Made by a program: the position numbers and the translations under genes
Source: a virus
Reading direction: 5' to 3' (one strand)
Virus record (IMG/VR): IMGVR_UViG_3300028556_000014
Span: 1-47,893 of that record
DNA: 47,893 nucleotides
Notes under the pieces: generated by a model
What the model was told of the DNA's origin: nothing
What the model saw: only the letters and a program-made list of their open reading frames with translations
The model's database searches: none
Part shown: positions 1 through 7,558 of the stretch, piece by piece
Layout of the letters: every line of letters begins with the position of its first letter
How positions within the stretch are numbered: position 1 is the first letter of the stretch

Positions 1-81
1 CGACGTGCGGCTTACCAGCGTCACGCCGATAAGCTGATCGAGCTGCTCGAAACCGCGCCGATCAGCAAAGCAGCGGCATAG
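1..81 (+). CDS. C-terminal end of an unidentified protein (partial)
   Basis: Frame 1 is open from the left edge of the window to a TAG at 79-81 and encodes 26 residues rich in Ala, Glu and Leu, ending in SKAAA. It reads in the same direction as the csf genes and could be the last part of an upstream member of that operon. In type IV-B loci a small subunit (Cas11) often precedes csf2, but too little is visible to assign a family. Confidence 0.4.
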   Translation, partial: RRAAYQRHADKLIELLETAPISKAAA

Positions 82-123
82 CCGCGATGCCGCGGGCATA
101 TCGATCCTCTCGCGGAAAGCAAA

Positions 124-327
124 GTGATGATCGCGCGGTACCTGCTCCGGCATGGACGGGCTCAGCCGAATGCGCCGGAGGAATCGCGCGCCGAATGGCC
201 CGTTCTGGCCGATCCGCTGGACGTGTTCGACCTTCCTGCCGATGCCTCGCCGAGCGCCGCCGCATCCGAGACGGCGGAGGCCGCGGAGGAGACCCCACAA
301 TTCGGCCTCTTTGGAGATGATCAATGA
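124..327 (+). CDS. small protein ahead of csf2, with C-terminal QFGLF motif
   Basis: A 67-residue ORF starts at GTG 124, with ATG 127 directly behind it, and overlaps the csf2 start by 4 bases. The N-terminal part is basic and the middle is acidic and Ala-rich, probably disordered. The protein ends PQFGLFGDDQ. QFGLF fits the Q-x-x-L-F pattern of bacterial sliding-clamp-binding peptides, although a clamp function is only inferred. It occupies the place where type IV-B operons carry the small subunit Cas11, but no homology to it is evident. The frame is the same as that of the partial ORF that stops at 81. A single gene split by an amber stop is possible but unproven. Confidence 0.45.
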   Translation: MMIARYLLRHGRAQPNAPEESRAEWPVLADPLDVFDLPADASPSAAASETAEAAEETPQFGLFGDDQ

Positions 328-1169
328 CGCGATACCGATTGCTGCTGGAAGCGTTGACGCCAATCGCGCACGGCGACACCCGCACCGGGATCGACAATCC
401 GACCAACATCCGCCTGTTCATGACGCAACCGACGACGGCAAACGGTCGGTTGGTCTATGCGCCACATATAAGCGAGAACGCCTTACGCACTGCAATGCTG
501 CGGCGCCCGCTCGCCGATCACCTGCTGACGACCCTGGGAGTCGATCCCGGCTCTCTCTCGCGCGCCGTGTTGGCGCTCCTCTACTCAGGCGGCAACATGG
601 GGCACGGCCGAACGCCCGGAGACGAAGCAGTGCTCGGCCACATGCTGAAACGGCTCTATCCGTCGCTCGATCTGCTTGGGGGCGCCGTCGATACGTTCAT
701 TATCCCGCGCTCGCGGCTGCGGATGTCCGCATGGCTAGTGGCGCAGGAATACCTCACGCCGATCGAGACACTCTTTCCCGAGCTCGCCGACACTGCACGG
801 ACGATCAGTGCCTACGATCTGATCGGGCAAGAGACCCGCACCCGTGGAACCGGCGAGAAGGCCGGCGGCAATCAAATGCTGTACACCTATCAGGTGCTCG
901 CCGCAGGCGCGCGCATCGTTATCGAATTCACGATCGATTCCTGGACACCGCAGCCGACGGTCGGCGCGTTGGCCCGGGGCGTCGCGGAATGGGACGGCTT
1001 CATCGGCGGTCAGGGCCGGCAAGGGAAGGGCCGCTGCCGGGCCGAATGGATCAGCGCCGCGCCTGCTCTTGAGTCTTATGATCGGCATCTCACGGACAAT
1101 GCGGATGCGTTGCGCGCCGGGATCCTTGACGGCTCACTCGGGACCGGGAAGACGCTATGCGCGGCATGA
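324..1169 (+). CDS. csf2: type IV CRISPR-associated Cas7 (Csf2)
   Basis: This 281-residue protein matches the RAMP-type backbone subunit of type IV effector complexes, which polymerises along the crRNA. It begins with a ferredoxin-like strand (YRLLLEALTPIAHGD), then a 'SENALR' helix start corresponding to the NALRG region of Csf2 proteins. A 'LLYSGGNMG' loop follows, then 'LDLLGGAV' near residue 118 and 'NQMLYTYQVLAAGARI' near residue 188. A glycine-rich C-terminal loop (GGQGRQGKGR) closes the domain. It overlaps the preceding small ORF by 4 bases and csf3 by 13 bases (4 if csf3 starts at 1166), so the genes are probably translationally coupled. The family call rests on these motifs from memory; the gene order supports it strongly. 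Confidence 0.85.
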   Translation: MTRYRLLLEALTPIAHGDTRTGIDNPTNIRLFMTQPTTANGRLVYAPHISENALRTAMLRRPLADHLLTTLGVDPGSLSRAVLALLYSGGNMGHGRTPGDEAVLGHMLKRLYPSLDLLGGAVDTFIIPRSRLRMSAWLVAQEYLTPIETLFPELADTARTISAYDLIGQETRTRGTGEKAGGNQMLYTYQVLAAGARIVIEFTIDSWTPQPTVGALARGVAEWDGFIGGQGRQGKGRCRAEWISAAPALESYDRHLTDNADALRAGILDGSLGTGKTLCAA

Positions 1170-1936
1170 CTTTGCCGACCGACCGCTTCCCAACCGCATG
1201 CCGGGAGCTCGAGTTCGGAGAGACGAAACGGCGGTGCTGGCGCGCTCTATGGCAGCGGTGGCAGAACCTCACATGTGAGCCGCTCCGCGTCGTGGCGCAC
1301 CTCGCGAACGGTTACATCGCGCCGGTAGACGGCGGACTACATCTCGATGGAATCCTGAGCGCTGCCTGCTTTTCGCTCTACCCGTCCGTGATCAATCCGA
1401 CCGCGGACCGCTATATCATTCCGCTCCCTCTGTCCCTCGCCTGGGTATCGCCGATCGGCGACCCGCTATGGCTGGCCACCGAACTGCGGCCAGCGGATGA
1501 GGCAAAGCTGGGCGTGGCATATCTCCATGCCCGATATCCAGTCGACCGCGCCGATCTGGCAGGCCGCCGGGCCGTACTCACATCGGCCGGACGCTACAAA
1601 GACGCCCGCCTGCCGCTTGCGGTGACCGTTGCCGACCGCGTGGAGGGTTGGTGCATCGGCGATGCAGGGCAGGTCAATCGCCTGCTGAACCTGATCGACT
1701 ATATCGGTCGCAAGAGCGCGCACGGATTTGGCAGAGTCATCAAATGGGAGATCGCCGCGGCACCCGATGTCGATCCCGAGACGATCCTCGACCGGAGGGC
1801 GGTGCCGCTCGACTATCTTGCGGAGATCGGTGCTTCAGTCGCAGCAACTCGTTTAGCGCCTCGTCTGGGTTGGACGCCGCCATATTGGCATCCCGCATCG
1901 CAGGGGCCGGTCAGGACCGCGGCATGGACGCACTAA
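1157..1936 (+). CDS. csf3: type IV CRISPR-associated Cas5-like protein (Csf3)
   Basis: This 259-residue RAMP protein resembles Csf3, the Cas5-like subunit that caps the crRNA 5' handle in type IV complexes. Supporting segments are 'PLRVVAHLANGYIAP' followed by 'GGLHLDGILSAAC' (the LHLDGLL motif), 'SAGRYKDARLP', 'VEGWCIGD', and the C-terminal glycine-rich 'IGRKSAHGFGRVIKWEI', the RAMP G-loop. ATG 1157 and ATG 1166 are both possible starts. The latter forms an ATGA overlap with the csf2 stop. The 3' end overlaps the CysH-like gene by 13 bases. Confidence 0.8.
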   Translation: MRGMTLPTDRFPTACRELEFGETKRRCWRALWQRWQNLTCEPLRVVAHLANGYIAPVDGGLHLDGILSAACFSLYPSVINPTADRYIIPLPLSLAWVSPIGDPLWLATELRPADEAKLGVAYLHARYPVDRADLAGRRAVLTSAGRYKDARLPLAVTVADRVEGWCIGDAGQVNRLLNLIDYIGRKSAHGFGRVIKWEIAAAPDVDPETILDRRAVPLDYLAEIGASVAATRLAPRLGWTPPYWHPASQGPVRTAAWTH

Positions 1937-2655
1937 CCCGAGCCGGATTTATCGCTCACGCCCAAAGCGCCGGATACCAACGGCGGCTCGGGACCACAAT
2001 TGCGCTATTGCGCGCTGAGCTCGATGATCGCAGCTACGTCTCATTTTCCGCGGGGAAAGACTCGTCGGTAATCGCCCATCTCTGCCACGCCATCCGATCC
2101 GATATTCCCGTGCTAATGGTTGACCCCGGTTGCCCGACGCATTGGCTGGAAGGAGAAAGACTGGCCTGGACAGCCTACGCGGAGGCGTTCGGCTGGCAAT
2201 TGGTTCTATTCCCGTGGGATAAATGGCGCGAGGTCAGCGCTGCTCGGACAATCGCTGAGCACCGCCGCCTCGCTCACGCCGGAATGTTCGCCGATCTTCA
2301 TGCTTGGGCGGCGGCGCATGGCCTCGACCAACGCGTCATGGGGATGCGATCCGAAGAGTCGCCGCAACGAGCCATTCTTGCGGCAACGCGGGGTCCGTCA
2401 TATGTATTGGCCGATGGAACTCGCGCGCTAAATCCGATCATTGATTGGCGCGTAGCTGACGTCTGGGCCTACATCCTGACGCATCGGCTGCCCTGGCTGA
2501 CAATCTACGACCATCTCGGGCCAGCAGCGCGGAACGGTCTCATCGGCCGCAGCGGCGCAACCCACGGCCGGCTGGCGTGGCTCAAACTGCATTATCCCGA
2601 TGCGTATCTGCTAGCGCGCACGTTGATGCCCATCGAGGCCGCGCAATATGCCTGA
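1924..2655 (+). CDS. CysH-like PP-loop protein of a type IV-B locus
   Basis: This 243-residue protein belongs to the PAPS reductase / PP-loop ATP pyrophosphatase superfamily. The nucleotide-binding loop is SFSAGKDSS at about residues 41-49. It is followed by 'VLMVDPGCPTHW' and 'VMGMRSEESPQR', both typical of CysH-like enzymes. A cysteine tail typical of assimilatory CysH is not visible. CysH-like genes are a hallmark of type IV-B CRISPR loci, where their role is unknown. The start is set at ATG 1924, inside the csf3 coding end, because upstream in-frame sequence is csf3 read out of frame. It overlaps csf1 by 8 bases. Context makes a sulfate-assimilation role unlikely. Confidence 0.85.
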   Translation: MDALTRAGFIAHAQSAGYQRRLGTTIALLRAELDDRSYVSFSAGKDSSVIAHLCHAIRSDIPVLMVDPGCPTHWLEGERLAWTAYAEAFGWQLVLFPWDKWREVSAARTIAEHRRLAHAGMFADLHAWAAAHGLDQRVMGMRSEESPQRAILAATRGPSYVLADGTRALNPIIDWRVADVWAYILTHRLPWLTIYDHLGPAARNGLIGRSGATHGRLAWLKLHYPDAYLLARTLMPIEAAQYA

Positions 2656-3367
2656 GACCGCTTCGGAACTCATCTGGAACGCATTCGGAGCGCGCGCGCC
2701 GGAGGGGAAGACGGGATCGCAATACCGCTTCGAGCCAGCCATGGGCCATTGCGCGATCTGCGGCGCGGCGATCACGGAAGGCGTGCCATTTGCGCCCCGC
2801 CGTGGAGTCGTCGGCATCGACAATCCTACATTCAGCGGCTATGCCGAATATGCCCGCTGGGGCTCGCATGTCTGCCGAGCCTGTGCATGGCTGTGCGGTG
2901 ACCCGAAGCGCACGCATCGGGCGATGCTCGTCGTCGGCGATAGGGGTTGGTGGCCGACGATTGCTCAGGCGATCGATGGACGGCCGAGATGGCGTAACAT
3001 CCTCGGCGAGATCGCGCGCGCCGCGCCGGAAATGCCGATGACCGGCGTGTTGACGACCGATCCCAAACCCCGGCTATGGCCGCGCGCCCAATTGGCAACT
3101 TGTGGCCGCCCCGGGATGTATTTTCACTGCCCCGAGCAGGACATCTCCGGATGGCGCCAGTTCGACCTGCGGACTGTGGCGCAAGCGCTTGCGGCCGTAA
3201 ACGCCGCGATCACCATTGGCGCGACCAAGTCCGCAGCACTGCGCGGGATTTGGACAATGCCGACGCTTGCGGACAGGCATGGAACCAAGATTGTCGATAG
3301 AGTCGAGCGCCGGCTTGCCGAGTATCGCGGCAGCACCGAATTCATGATAGCGGCCGTGGTGGCATAG
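2648..3367 (+). CDS. csf1: type IV CRISPR-associated large subunit (Csf1)
   Basis: The protein has 239 residues and two Cys pairs that form a likely zinc finger: CAIC at about residues 36-39 and CRAC near 76-79, with a further Cys in 'AWLCGD'. This N-terminal treble-clef-like zinc site followed by a compact helical domain is characteristic of Csf1, the reduced Cas8-like subunit of type IV complexes. The length fits the usual 200-250 residues. It is the last csf gene; the next gene starts 3 bases after the stop, so effector and recombination genes are probably on one transcript. Confidence 0.75.
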   Translation: MPETASELIWNAFGARAPEGKTGSQYRFEPAMGHCAICGAAITEGVPFAPRRGVVGIDNPTFSGYAEYARWGSHVCRACAWLCGDPKRTHRAMLVVGDRGWWPTIAQAIDGRPRWRNILGEIARAAPEMPMTGVLTTDPKPRLWPRAQLATCGRPGMYFHCPEQDISGWRQFDLRTVAQALAAVNAAITIGATKSAALRGIWTMPTLADRHGTKIVDRVERRLAEYRGSTEFMIAAVVA

Positions 3368-3370
3368 CTA

Positions 3371-3661
3371 ATGACCGCCCGAAAGGACGCGCTCCATCTT
3401 CCGTCCCGCACGCCGGCATACGTTGATCGCGAGACCGGCGCCGCCGAATTGCGCATCTCTCCAGAGACCTGGGACAAATGGGTTGACGACGGTACGCTGC
3501 CTAAACCCGCCCCCGGCTTCCCTATGTCAACACCCCGTTGGCGCTGGGAAGACGTAGACCGTAAGCTGTCGGGAAGATCGCCGAGCGACGCCGATTCATT
3601 CGTGGCTACAGCAGGGGGATGGCGTGGGGCGCCGAAGGGTCGGAAGCGTGCCGCTGCCTAA
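3371..3661 (+). CDS. excisionase/AlpA-like winged HTH protein
   Basis: This 96-residue basic protein carries a MerR/excisionase-type helix-turn-helix: 'GAAELRISPETWDKWVDDGTLPKP' places a short recognition helix and wing at residues 23-50, followed by 'PRWRWEDVD', the usual end of AlpA-like DNA-binding domains. The C-terminus is Lys/Arg-rich (GRKRAAA). It lies directly upstream of the recombinase gene and overlaps it by 38 bases, the position expected for a recombination directionality factor. An alternative is a transcriptional regulator of the integrase. Confidence 0.7.
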   Translation: MTARKDALHLPSRTPAYVDRETGAAELRISPETWDKWVDDGTLPKPAPGFPMSTPRWRWEDVDRKLSGRSPSDADSFVATAGGWRGAPKGRKRAAA

Positions 3662-4811
3662 AGGTGTCGAGAAGGTCACCGCACGCGGCCGGACCTATTA
3701 CTATTGGAATCCAGGTCGCGGGACGGCGAGGGCAGGGGACCGTATCCCCCTGCCTAATGCCGATACCAACCCAGTAGCGTTTTGGCGTGAAGTCGAGCGT
3801 CGCCGCAATGAGGCGCCAACGATCTACCCGAGCGGCAGCGTCGGCGATCTTATTGTTCGCTACCGGGCATCAAAGGATTTCGGGAAGCTCGCTGACAAGA
3901 CCCAATCCACCTATGGGGTGCATCTTGATCGCTTTTCAGCTCCAGGCGGATGGGGACTAAAGAACGCGCGCCAGCTGACGCCGATGGGCGTGATGGCAGA
4001 GCGCGATGATCAAAAAGATACGCCCGTCATGGCAAACCAGATGCTCGCGGTCGGGCGCTCGCTCTGGGATTGGGCGATCCCACTCGGCTTGGTCGATGCC
4101 AACCCATTCGAGAAGGTAAAACCGCTAGACGTGGCTGACCGCGGCCATGTTCCCTGGCCGGGCTGGCTGGTTGATATGGTTCTCGGCACCGCACCTCCAG
4201 ACCTAACGCGCATGGTCCGACTCGGGCGAATGACATGCCAGCGGGAGAGTGACCTCGTGCGTTTTGGCCCCCAGCATCGCGATCGTAATGGCCTCTGGTG
4301 CCGCCCGCAGAAGACGCGGAAACGCCGCCGTGCGTTCCTGATCCCGCTTGCCACAGTCGATGCCATGGAGTTGGACCGTTGGCCGGGAACCGCCCTCGTT
4401 TTCCGCAATGACCGCTTCAAGGCACCTGTCGAGCGCATCCGAGACGACCTCTACCTCTTTTCGCCGCGCGGCACGGATTACAATCCGGAAAGCCTGCGGT
4501 CTCGCTGGGGTCGCTGGCTGAAGTCTGACAATGGTCGGGAAATCTGCAACGCCTGGCGCAAATGGCTCACCGAATGCGTGACACGCTACGAATGGGAGAT
4601 CGACCCGGAGGATTCCCGCGGCCCGACGATCCACGGCCTCAGAGGCTCAGGCATTCTCCTGCGCATAGCCGGCGGCTACGACACTGACCAGATCGCGAAT
4701 GATATCGGCATGTCGCGGCCGATGGTGGATCATTACATGCGCTTTCGCGATCAGATGGAGGTGGCTGCGGGCGGTCGCAGCCGTCTCAAGCTGGTCGATG
4801 CCGAGGGGTAG
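3624..4811 (+). CDS. int: tyrosine recombinase (phage integrase)
   Basis: This is a 395-residue site-specific recombinase. An N-terminal arm-binding-like region precedes a SAM-like core-binding segment around residues 75-155. In the C-terminal catalytic domain the first active-site Arg lies in the 'GRMTCQRESDLVRF' helix. 'TIHGLRGSG' holds the HxxR box and 'MVDHYMRFRD' supplies the nucleophilic Tyr. GTG 3624 is chosen because an AGGGGG ribosome-binding site lies at 3613-3618; GTG 3648 is an alternative. The gene ends 46 bases before the first of three repeats that look like integrase arm sites, consistent with an adjacent attachment site. Confidence 0.93.
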   Translation: MGRRRVGSVPLPKGVEKVTARGRTYYYWNPGRGTARAGDRIPLPNADTNPVAFWREVERRRNEAPTIYPSGSVGDLIVRYRASKDFGKLADKTQSTYGVHLDRFSAPGGWGLKNARQLTPMGVMAERDDQKDTPVMANQMLAVGRSLWDWAIPLGLVDANPFEKVKPLDVADRGHVPWPGWLVDMVLGTAPPDLTRMVRLGRMTCQRESDLVRFGPQHRDRNGLWCRPQKTRKRRRAFLIPLATVDAMELDRWPGTALVFRNDRFKAPVERIRDDLYLFSPRGTDYNPESLRSRWGRWLKSDNGREICNAWRKWLTECVTRYEWEIDPEDSRGPTIHGLRGSGILLRIAGGYDTDQIANDIGMSRPMVDHYMRFRDQMEVAAGGRSRLKLVDAEG

Positions 4812-4857
4812 ACCCGGAACGCCGGAATGGCTATATACGGCCTTCGATATGGCTGAT

Positions 4858-5054
4858 TTGCAAAACCGATCTTTGGGATTGCAAAACCACCTTTGGAAAG
4901 CCGCAGAAATCCTAGGCTTTTGGTGGGGGATCGTCTAACGGTAGGGTAGCGAGTTTTGGGCTAAGTATTTGGCCACGCTTGATCTGTTTTGCGGACACCC
5001 TAAAAATCCATACCAATAAAACCAATGACTTCCGGGTGGTTTGCAAAACCACCC
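4858..5054. other. probable phage attachment site region with arm-type repeats
   Basis: The 10-mer TTGCAAAACC occurs at 4858-4867, 4879-4888 and 5041-5050; the last two extend to TTGCAAAACCACC. The first two are 21 bp apart, two helical turns. The third lies inside a perfect 9-bp inverted repeat (5034-5042 with 5046-5054), and GTTTTGC in opposite orientation occurs near 4985. Repeats flanking a tRNA-like core next to an integrase gene match the layout of attP sites with arm-type Int sites on both sides. Function is inferred. Confidence 0.55.
4924..4962 (+). other. 5' half of a tRNA-Gln(UUG)-like sequence (putative att core)
   Basis: The sequence from TGGGGGATCGTCTAACGGTA onward matches the 5' acceptor strand, D-arm and anticodon-stem 5' strand of bacterial tRNA-Gln. 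Position 4956-4958 is TTG in the anticodon place. Only two bases of the 3' anticodon stem follow before the match ends, and no TpsiC arm is present. The D-stem is weakened by wobble pairs. It is therefore not a functional tRNA gene but a fragment ending at the anticodon loop, where many tyrosine recombinases cross over. Confidence 0.55.
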
Positions 5055-5083
5055 GCACCGATATCAGGCAGTGTTCTCTATCC

Positions 5084-5416
5084 ATGGCAAGAGCCGTGCC
5101 CCCGCGCATCTTTCCCTGGCCAAGACAGACGCTTGGCGGCGTCGTCAGACAGGGCGAGTCGATCATCGTATGGTGCAACAATTACGCCTGCGCCTACCGG
5201 CTCGAACATGGGGCGCAGTACCGTGCCATTCTCACTGTGGCCGACCTCACAGCCTATGCCGAGAGATATGGCGACAATCTCGAGTTCGGCTCCTTTCGTC
5301 GCCGTTTGCGCTGCCGGCATTGCGGATGCCGCGATGTCAGCACGATTGCCGATCACCCATACGTGACGCCGAAAGAGCGGGCAGAGCGGGAGGCCCGTGA
5401 TCGGGAAAATCGATAG
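5084..5416 (+). CDS. hypothetical zinc-ribbon-like protein
   Basis: This is a 110-residue protein. An early Cys pair (CNNYAC) in 'IIVWCNNYACAYR' and a later 'LRCRHCGCRDVS' give four or more Cys that can form a zinc ribbon around a short alpha-helical insert. The C-terminus is charged. ATG 5084 is taken as the start because the upstream open frame (from TTG 4979) runs through the attachment-site repeat. Similar short Cys-rich proteins are common in alphaproteobacterial phages and plasmids; function unknown. Confidence 0.6.
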   Translation: MARAVPPRIFPWPRQTLGGVVRQGESIIVWCNNYACAYRLEHGAQYRAILTVADLTAYAERYGDNLEFGSFRRRLRCRHCGCRDVSTIADHPYVTPKERAEREARDRENR

Positions 5417-5657
5417 ATCGGTTCAGCGCCTCACCCGTTTCCCGCCTCGCGAGCGCATCGGCGCTTCGGGCAGAGGCGGTTTCGGCTGAAATGGTTTTGG
5501 TGCCGATGCTGGGTCAAGCTTCGAGAGATGGCAGACCGATCTCACCTGCTGCCGTTTCTCGATTTCTTTATGCAATTTTCACGATCATTTCTATGTCCGA
5601 ACCTTGAGCCAAACGCGTATATCTCGCAAGCTAATGTAAGCCAGGAGTAATAAGAAA

Positions 5658-5918
5658 ATGTCCGGAGGAAACCCTAATAAATTCAGCCCGACGGAACTCG
5701 CGCAGCATATAATAGTGTGGCATCTGGCCGCCCAGGGTTGTGTAGATGGTAAAGAACTCGCCCGATCATTTGATCGGCAGCGACAATTAACCCAACGATG
5801 GGACTTGCATACTCATCAACATCTTGCCGTTCTGGCCATTATGGCTCGGGGAGCTAACCGGCAAGAACCTGCAATGGTTGCCGCCGATGTACCTCGCCGA
5901 CCACAGAGGCGGCAGTAA
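5658..5918 (+). CDS. hypothetical small protein
   Basis: An 86-residue ORF preceded by AGGAGT at 5642-5647. The N-terminal half looks helical (NKFSPTELAQHIIVWHLAAQG). The C-terminus is basic and ends PRRPQRRQ. No family recognised. The 241 bases upstream contain no gene; TTGAGC at 5604-5609 is a weak -35-like element without a well-spaced -10. Confidence 0.4.
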   Translation: MSGGNPNKFSPTELAQHIIVWHLAAQGCVDGKELARSFDRQRQLTQRWDLHTHQHLAVLAIMARGANRQEPAMVAADVPRRPQRRQ

Positions 5919-5924
5919 AACCAG

Positions 5925-6194
5925 TCAGATCACGACCGCCTTGCGCGGGCGACCTCGGCGGGGGGCGTCATCAATCAACAAATCGGGCGGCGTTCGCCAC
6001 GGCGGCACGCCCTCGTGGATCGCGGCCATGGCGAGGGCCAGCAGCCGCGGATGGCGGATCAAATTGCCATGCTCCCAGCGGATATAGGTGCGCAGCGGCA
6101 CGCCGAGATGATCAGCCGCCATCTGTTGCGTGGTGAATCCGGCGAGTGTCCGCCAGGCCCGAAGGGCGGGTCCGGTGAGGGTGATCGGTTCCAT
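5925..6194 (-). CDS. XRE-type HTH transcriptional regulator
   Basis: The protein is about 89 residues from ATG 6194; in-frame upstream starts at 6218 and 6230 are possible, and none has a clear Shine-Dalgarno. 'LRAWRTLAGFTTQQMAADHLGVPLRTYIRWEHG' is a Cro/C1-type helix-turn-helix, with the recognition helix around VPLRTYIRW. The C-terminus is Arg/Lys-rich (RRGRPRK). It is divergently placed against the accessory operon and faces an inverted repeat that overlaps that operon's promoter. The likely role is autorepressor and repressor of the 6.3-12 kb operon. Confidence 0.75.
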   Translation of the reverse strand: MEPITLTGPALRAWRTLAGFTTQQMAADHLGVPLRTYIRWEHGNLIRHPRLLALAMAAIHEGVPPWRTPPDLLIDDAPRRGRPRKAVVI

Positions 6195-6224
6195 TGTGGG
6201 AGCTTGTCTCACGGCCATAAAAAT

Positions 6225-6290
6225 ATGCAATGACGATCATTTTTTCTTGCATCTGTCTACGCTGGTACTAATATCTTTCTTGTCAACGGA
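6225..6290 (+). promoter_or_regulatory. divergent promoter/operator of the accessory operon
   Basis: On the + strand TTGCAT (6247-6252), 16 bases, TAATAT (6269-6274) form a sigma-70-like promoter for the genes from 6336. ATGCAA at about 6227 and TTGCAT at 6247-6252 form an inverted repeat whose right arm is the -35 box. On the - strand TTGACA lies at 6286-6281 toward the XRE gene. Operator function is inferred. Confidence 0.45.
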
Positions 6291-6335
6291 CGATGCCCCG
6301 GCGCGAAAGCGGGTGAGGGCGCAGCGGAGGACAAA

Positions 6336-6560
6336 ATGACCGATTACACCATTCACGGTATTCGCTTCACCCGACGCGCGAAACAGACCCCGCGCGGAGC
6401 AATTTGGTGCTGGGTGACCAACCCCTCCGTCACCGATCTCCTGGCAGGGATCGAAATTCGTCGCGCCACGGGGCCAGAGACCCACGAACTCAACCGGCGC
6501 TCAGCCGCCAATCCGGCAGCGATGTCATTACCGGGGGTTCACCCGAGTTACCGAATCTGA
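6336..6560 (+). CDS. hypothetical protein, first gene of accessory operon
   Basis: This 74-residue ORF has a good ribosome-binding site (GGAGG at 6326-6330). The N-terminus 'YTIHGIRFTRRAK' followed by 'AIWCWVTNPSVTDLLAGIEI' suggests a small beta-rich fold. It is the first gene after the predicted promoter. No family recognised. Confidence 0.5.
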   Translation: MTDYTIHGIRFTRRAKQTPRGAIWCWVTNPSVTDLLAGIEIRRATGPETHELNRRSAANPAAMSLPGVHPSYRI

Positions 6561-6618
6561 CAGCCACGGGATGTGCCCCGGCGCCGCGCGCGGATGGGGC
6601 CTAGCGGAGAGAAGCGAT

Positions 6619-7542
6619 ATGACAACCACCATTATCATGAGCGCACTTGACCTCGCTGCCGCGCTGGGCGATGGGCGCGCCACTGTCGAGGCGCCGGATG
6701 CGGTCGATTACGACGACGGCGACTGCGTCAATTCTGGCGCGGCGTGGCCAAGTTTCGAGCTGACTATTCGCCTCGGTGAGTGGTCGCTTGACGTGCCGGT
6801 CTGGAAATGCGCCGGCTGGGGATTGGCCGCCAATTGGGGCGGCTCGCGGCGCGGCTGGGCTGTGTCGGACGAAGACGGCACATATCGGGGCTTCCGGCGG
6901 TCGCGGGTAATCGAGACCGATGATGAGGAGTACATGGTCGAGATCGCGGGCGGCGATAATCTCGGCAGCGACATCGATCTACCGGCCGGCAGCGACATCG
7001 ATGCAGCCGAAGCAGCGGCCGAGGCCATCGGCGATGCGCTACAGGCCGCCTACGACCGGGTCGATATTCCGGAGCCGTCGCTCGACGAGCTCGACGAGAG
7101 CGATGTGCGGCGGCCCTACTGGATCGAGATATCCCGGGCGCTGGAGATCGCCATCGGCCCCGCTGTACATCGGATCATCGCTGATGGCCACCGTGAGGAT
7201 GATTACGAGGCGGGAGGCGATGGCGTGGTGTGGCTCGTTCGCGGGCTGCCGACCCTCGCCGGCGAGCGCTACGAGACCCGCGATCAGGCCGAGGCCGCGG
7301 TGCGCGAGGAACTGCCGGCGGTCATCGCCGAGCTCCGCTATCTCAACACTGTCGTCGTCACCGTGGACGACAGTGTCGAGGCCGGCAATTGCCGCGCCGG
7401 AACCGAGAAAGCCGCCGAGACGATCCGCGCCCGTCGCGGCCTCGACGCCAACGACGAGATCACCGCCGAAGACGTCCTTGCCGTGATGCCGGACAGCGAT
7501 GCCGCGCGGCGGGTCTGTGTAATTGCCGCGCTGCGGCAGTAA
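6619..7542 (+). CDS. hypothetical strongly acidic protein
   Basis: This 307-residue protein starts at ATG 6619, preceded by GGAGAGAAG. It is rich in Asp and Glu throughout, with clusters such as DYDDGD, ETDDEEY and DELDESD, and has a helical acidic centre around residues 125-160. It also contains repeated Ala-Glu helices. Such charge could suit a DNA-mimic or a nucleic-acid-complex partner, but this is speculation; no known family was recognised. It sits two genes upstream of csb1 in the same direction. Confidence 0.6.
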   Translation: MTTTIIMSALDLAAALGDGRATVEAPDAVDYDDGDCVNSGAAWPSFELTIRLGEWSLDVPVWKCAGWGLAANWGGSRRGWAVSDEDGTYRGFRRSRVIETDDEEYMVEIAGGDNLGSDIDLPAGSDIDAAEAAAEAIGDALQAAYDRVDIPEPSLDELDESDVRRPYWIEISRALEIAIGPAVHRIIADGHREDDYEAGGDGVVWLVRGLPTLAGERYETRDQAEAAVREELPAVIAELRYLNTVVVTVDDSVEAGNCRAGTEKAAETIRARRGLDANDEITAEDVLAVMPDSDAARRVCVIAALRQ

Positions 7543-7558
7543 CCAGTGAGTTCAGGCC

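Noticed and set aside
1-327. Single gene read through the TAG at 79-81
   Set aside because: The frames match, but the start at 124 is plausible and there is no homology to show continuity; kept as two ORFs.
1924-2655. Assimilatory PAPS reductase of the host
   Set aside because: Overlaps with csf3 and csf1 and lacks the redox Cys tail; the CysH-like protein of type IV-B loci fits better.
4924-5000. Functional tRNA-Gln gene
   Set aside because: The match ends after the anticodon loop; no TpsiC arm, 3' acceptor strand or CCA end follows.
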